A stretch of DNA of 64,000 bases from Metridium senile (lineage: Eukaryota; Cnidaria; Anthozoa; Actiniaria; Metridiidae), in the NCBI GenBank assembly GCA_949775045.1, contig OX459103.1, positions 16,235,307-16,299,306 of the forward strand. Reading direction: 5' to 3'. The notes beneath the pieces were generated by a model. That model searched no databases, was not told the origin of the DNA, and saw only the letters and a program-made list of their open reading frames with translations. The translations under genes were made by a program, and so were the position numbers. The number at the start of each line of letters is the position of its first letter. Within the stretch, counting starts at the first letter, position 1. Of this stretch, positions 62,619 to 64,000 are shown in pieces.

Positions 62619-62784
62619 GAGATTTCCGATTTAGCGGATTTGGATTAGTATATTCCAAAGCCCCCTAGATAATCCGAATTAAACTTTCGCCATTTTTTAT
62701 TTTAACATTACAAAACATTGAAATATATGCCTATTCCATTACTATATGCCTATTCCGCCTACAATCCGCTAAATCGGAAATCTC
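62619..62784. mobile_element. TA-flanked MITE (GAGATTTCCGATTTAGCGG)
   Basis: The termini 'gagatttccgatttagcgga' and 'tccgctaaatcggaaatctc' are flanked by TA. The 166-bp interior has a 'atatgcctattcc' direct repeat. A fragment 'cgctaaatcggaaaaccct' at ~27587 may belong to the same family. Confidence 0.75.
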
Positions 62785-62786
62785 TA

Positions 62787-64000
62787 ATGGGGTTAATCTT
62801 AAAGCGTCAAATAGCCGAAACATATACCCTGAAACAATTTATTTCTCCATTTTTTTGTATTTTCAAGATCTCGATCGATCCTTGAAAATATATCGTGTCT
62901 CAGTAGTAAAATACGGCAAAATAATTACCTGTCAGTGCTGTAATTTTTAAAAGTTAATTATTAACTATGGGATGTTATATATCATTTTTGCATATCCGTA
63001 GAATTTGGCACATTTCAACCATAAACAGTATAGAGCCTACCGTCAGTAAAAACTTCACGTCAACCGTCAAAAAGTGATTTTTTTTAACAGTGTACCGTAA
63101 AGGCCCGGGCAAACGGTTTCAACATTTGCTTCAAGATCCATTTTGACATGTTCTTTTCTTCTGTGAATGTTGCACATTTTTGTTTGGCCTAAAAGTATAT
63201 TTTAGGTATCAGACTTTTGGCACAATTTTCTATTTAAAATAACATTTCTTGCTGTTTTTATGTTCACATCGACCGTTGTTTTCTAGACAAATTGTGTTTG
63301 ATTGACGGAAGAGCATCACCAACTTCGCTTCACAAACTTTGTGCTTGACGGCGCTACCAATGAAATCGGTGGTATTAAGTGGTCCAATCAAGTCCATGTT
63401 GTCAATCTAGCTTGTACAAATTAAATCCAAACAAGAAGATAACGAGCATACGAGAAACGTTTACCGGTTATAATGGCATTAGCCTGTTGTTGTTGTTTTT
63501 TTGTCGCGAGAAACATAGATTTACCTTGACCGTGTAAATATATTATGGTCTAATAAACTTCAAATTGTTAAAACGTTTCTCACGAAATTAAACATAGTGC
63601 TTTCGGTTTGGTTTTCCAAATTTTGCCAAAAAGTTTTTGAAGCCATCTGTAGAGCGTCATTAAGTGCATGGAAGCGAGGTTTATACCCGAAATAAATTTA
63701 TAATTTCTATTTCTATTAATTTGAGCACCACTAACCTTGACGTGTATCTAATTCATGAGTTATATAAATATATATAAACATCGTTACAAGTAGGTTGATT
63801 AACTAGAAAGCCTGAGCTACTTTAATTGCCCTACACTTTCACTCAATAACTGTTTACAAAGATTGTAACTATAATCTGTTTACTTAATTATATTATCTCT
63901 TGTAACATTATATTGTATATGTAGTGTAAATAAACTGAAATTGAGTAGAAAATAGTGTATATTATTGATTATCTCGGCATCTTATTCTTGCGTAATTGTC
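62787..64000. other. Gene-free right end
   Basis: No ORF, splice-bounded exon or repeat with clear limits was recognised. 'aataaactgaaattgagtag' near 63929 could be a poly(A)-signal region of an unseen transcript; nothing else supports it. Confidence 0.4.

Overview
The window looks like a gene-poor, AT-rich metazoan nuclear genome, most likely cnidarian and probably anthozoan. Host genes have GT-AG introns of 0.5-9 kb. They encode extracellular modules common in cnidarians (DOMON, PAN/apple, F5/8-type-C discoidin) and a CLN3/battenin-like membrane protein. Most of the remaining DNA is transposable elements: CR1/L2-type non-LTR tails, a BEL/Pao LTR retrotransposon, a tRNA-derived SINE, many small foldback elements (MITEs) and large microsatellites. 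The species call is an inference from protein style and repeat content; no species marker was seen.

Layout. 1-0.8 kb: 5'-truncated non-LTR reverse transcriptase (minus strand). 0.8-4.3 kb: foldbacks and a ~125-bp minisatellite. 4.35-9.66 kb: 3' part of a multi-DOMON gene whose exon phases join across five exons into tandem DOMON domains with a Thr/Pro linker and a hydrophobic C-tail. 9.7-21.1 kb: MITEs and degenerate repeats. 21.15-26.63 kb: a complete secreted PAN-EGF-discoidin gene (four coding exons, 280 aa) whose introns hold retroelement fragments, (TA)n, (TTA)n and a 1-kb AAC-rich array. 26.6-37.0 kb: large palindromes, (CAAA)n and a CR1-type tail. 37.03-47.39 kb: a two-coding-exon CLN3-like gene (420 aa). 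Its single 9-kb intron, with a GC donor, carries a SINE whose (ACTTT)n tail is split by an intact antisense BEL/Pao element. 47.4-50.2 kb: another non-LTR tail. 50.24-57.71 kb: a complete DNA transposon. 57.7-64 kb: no recognisable gene, a few MITEs.

The most unusual object is the 50242-57707 transposon. It has ~690-bp near-identical terminal inverted repeats, TTAA target duplications and GAGT...ACTC termini. Its one seven-exon gene splices in frame into a predicted 1351-aa protein: Cys-rich N-terminus, DDE/D-like core, very acidic linker, C2HC finger and a conserved-looking C-terminal block. I could not assign it to a named superfamily. TTAA targeting fits Kolobok or piggyBac, but I see neither a THAP finger nor a recognisable piggyBac core.

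The window also records insertion order: MITE in MITE, MITE in transposon intron, and retrotransposon in SINE tail in host intron. One MITE has a paralogous empty site in the same window.
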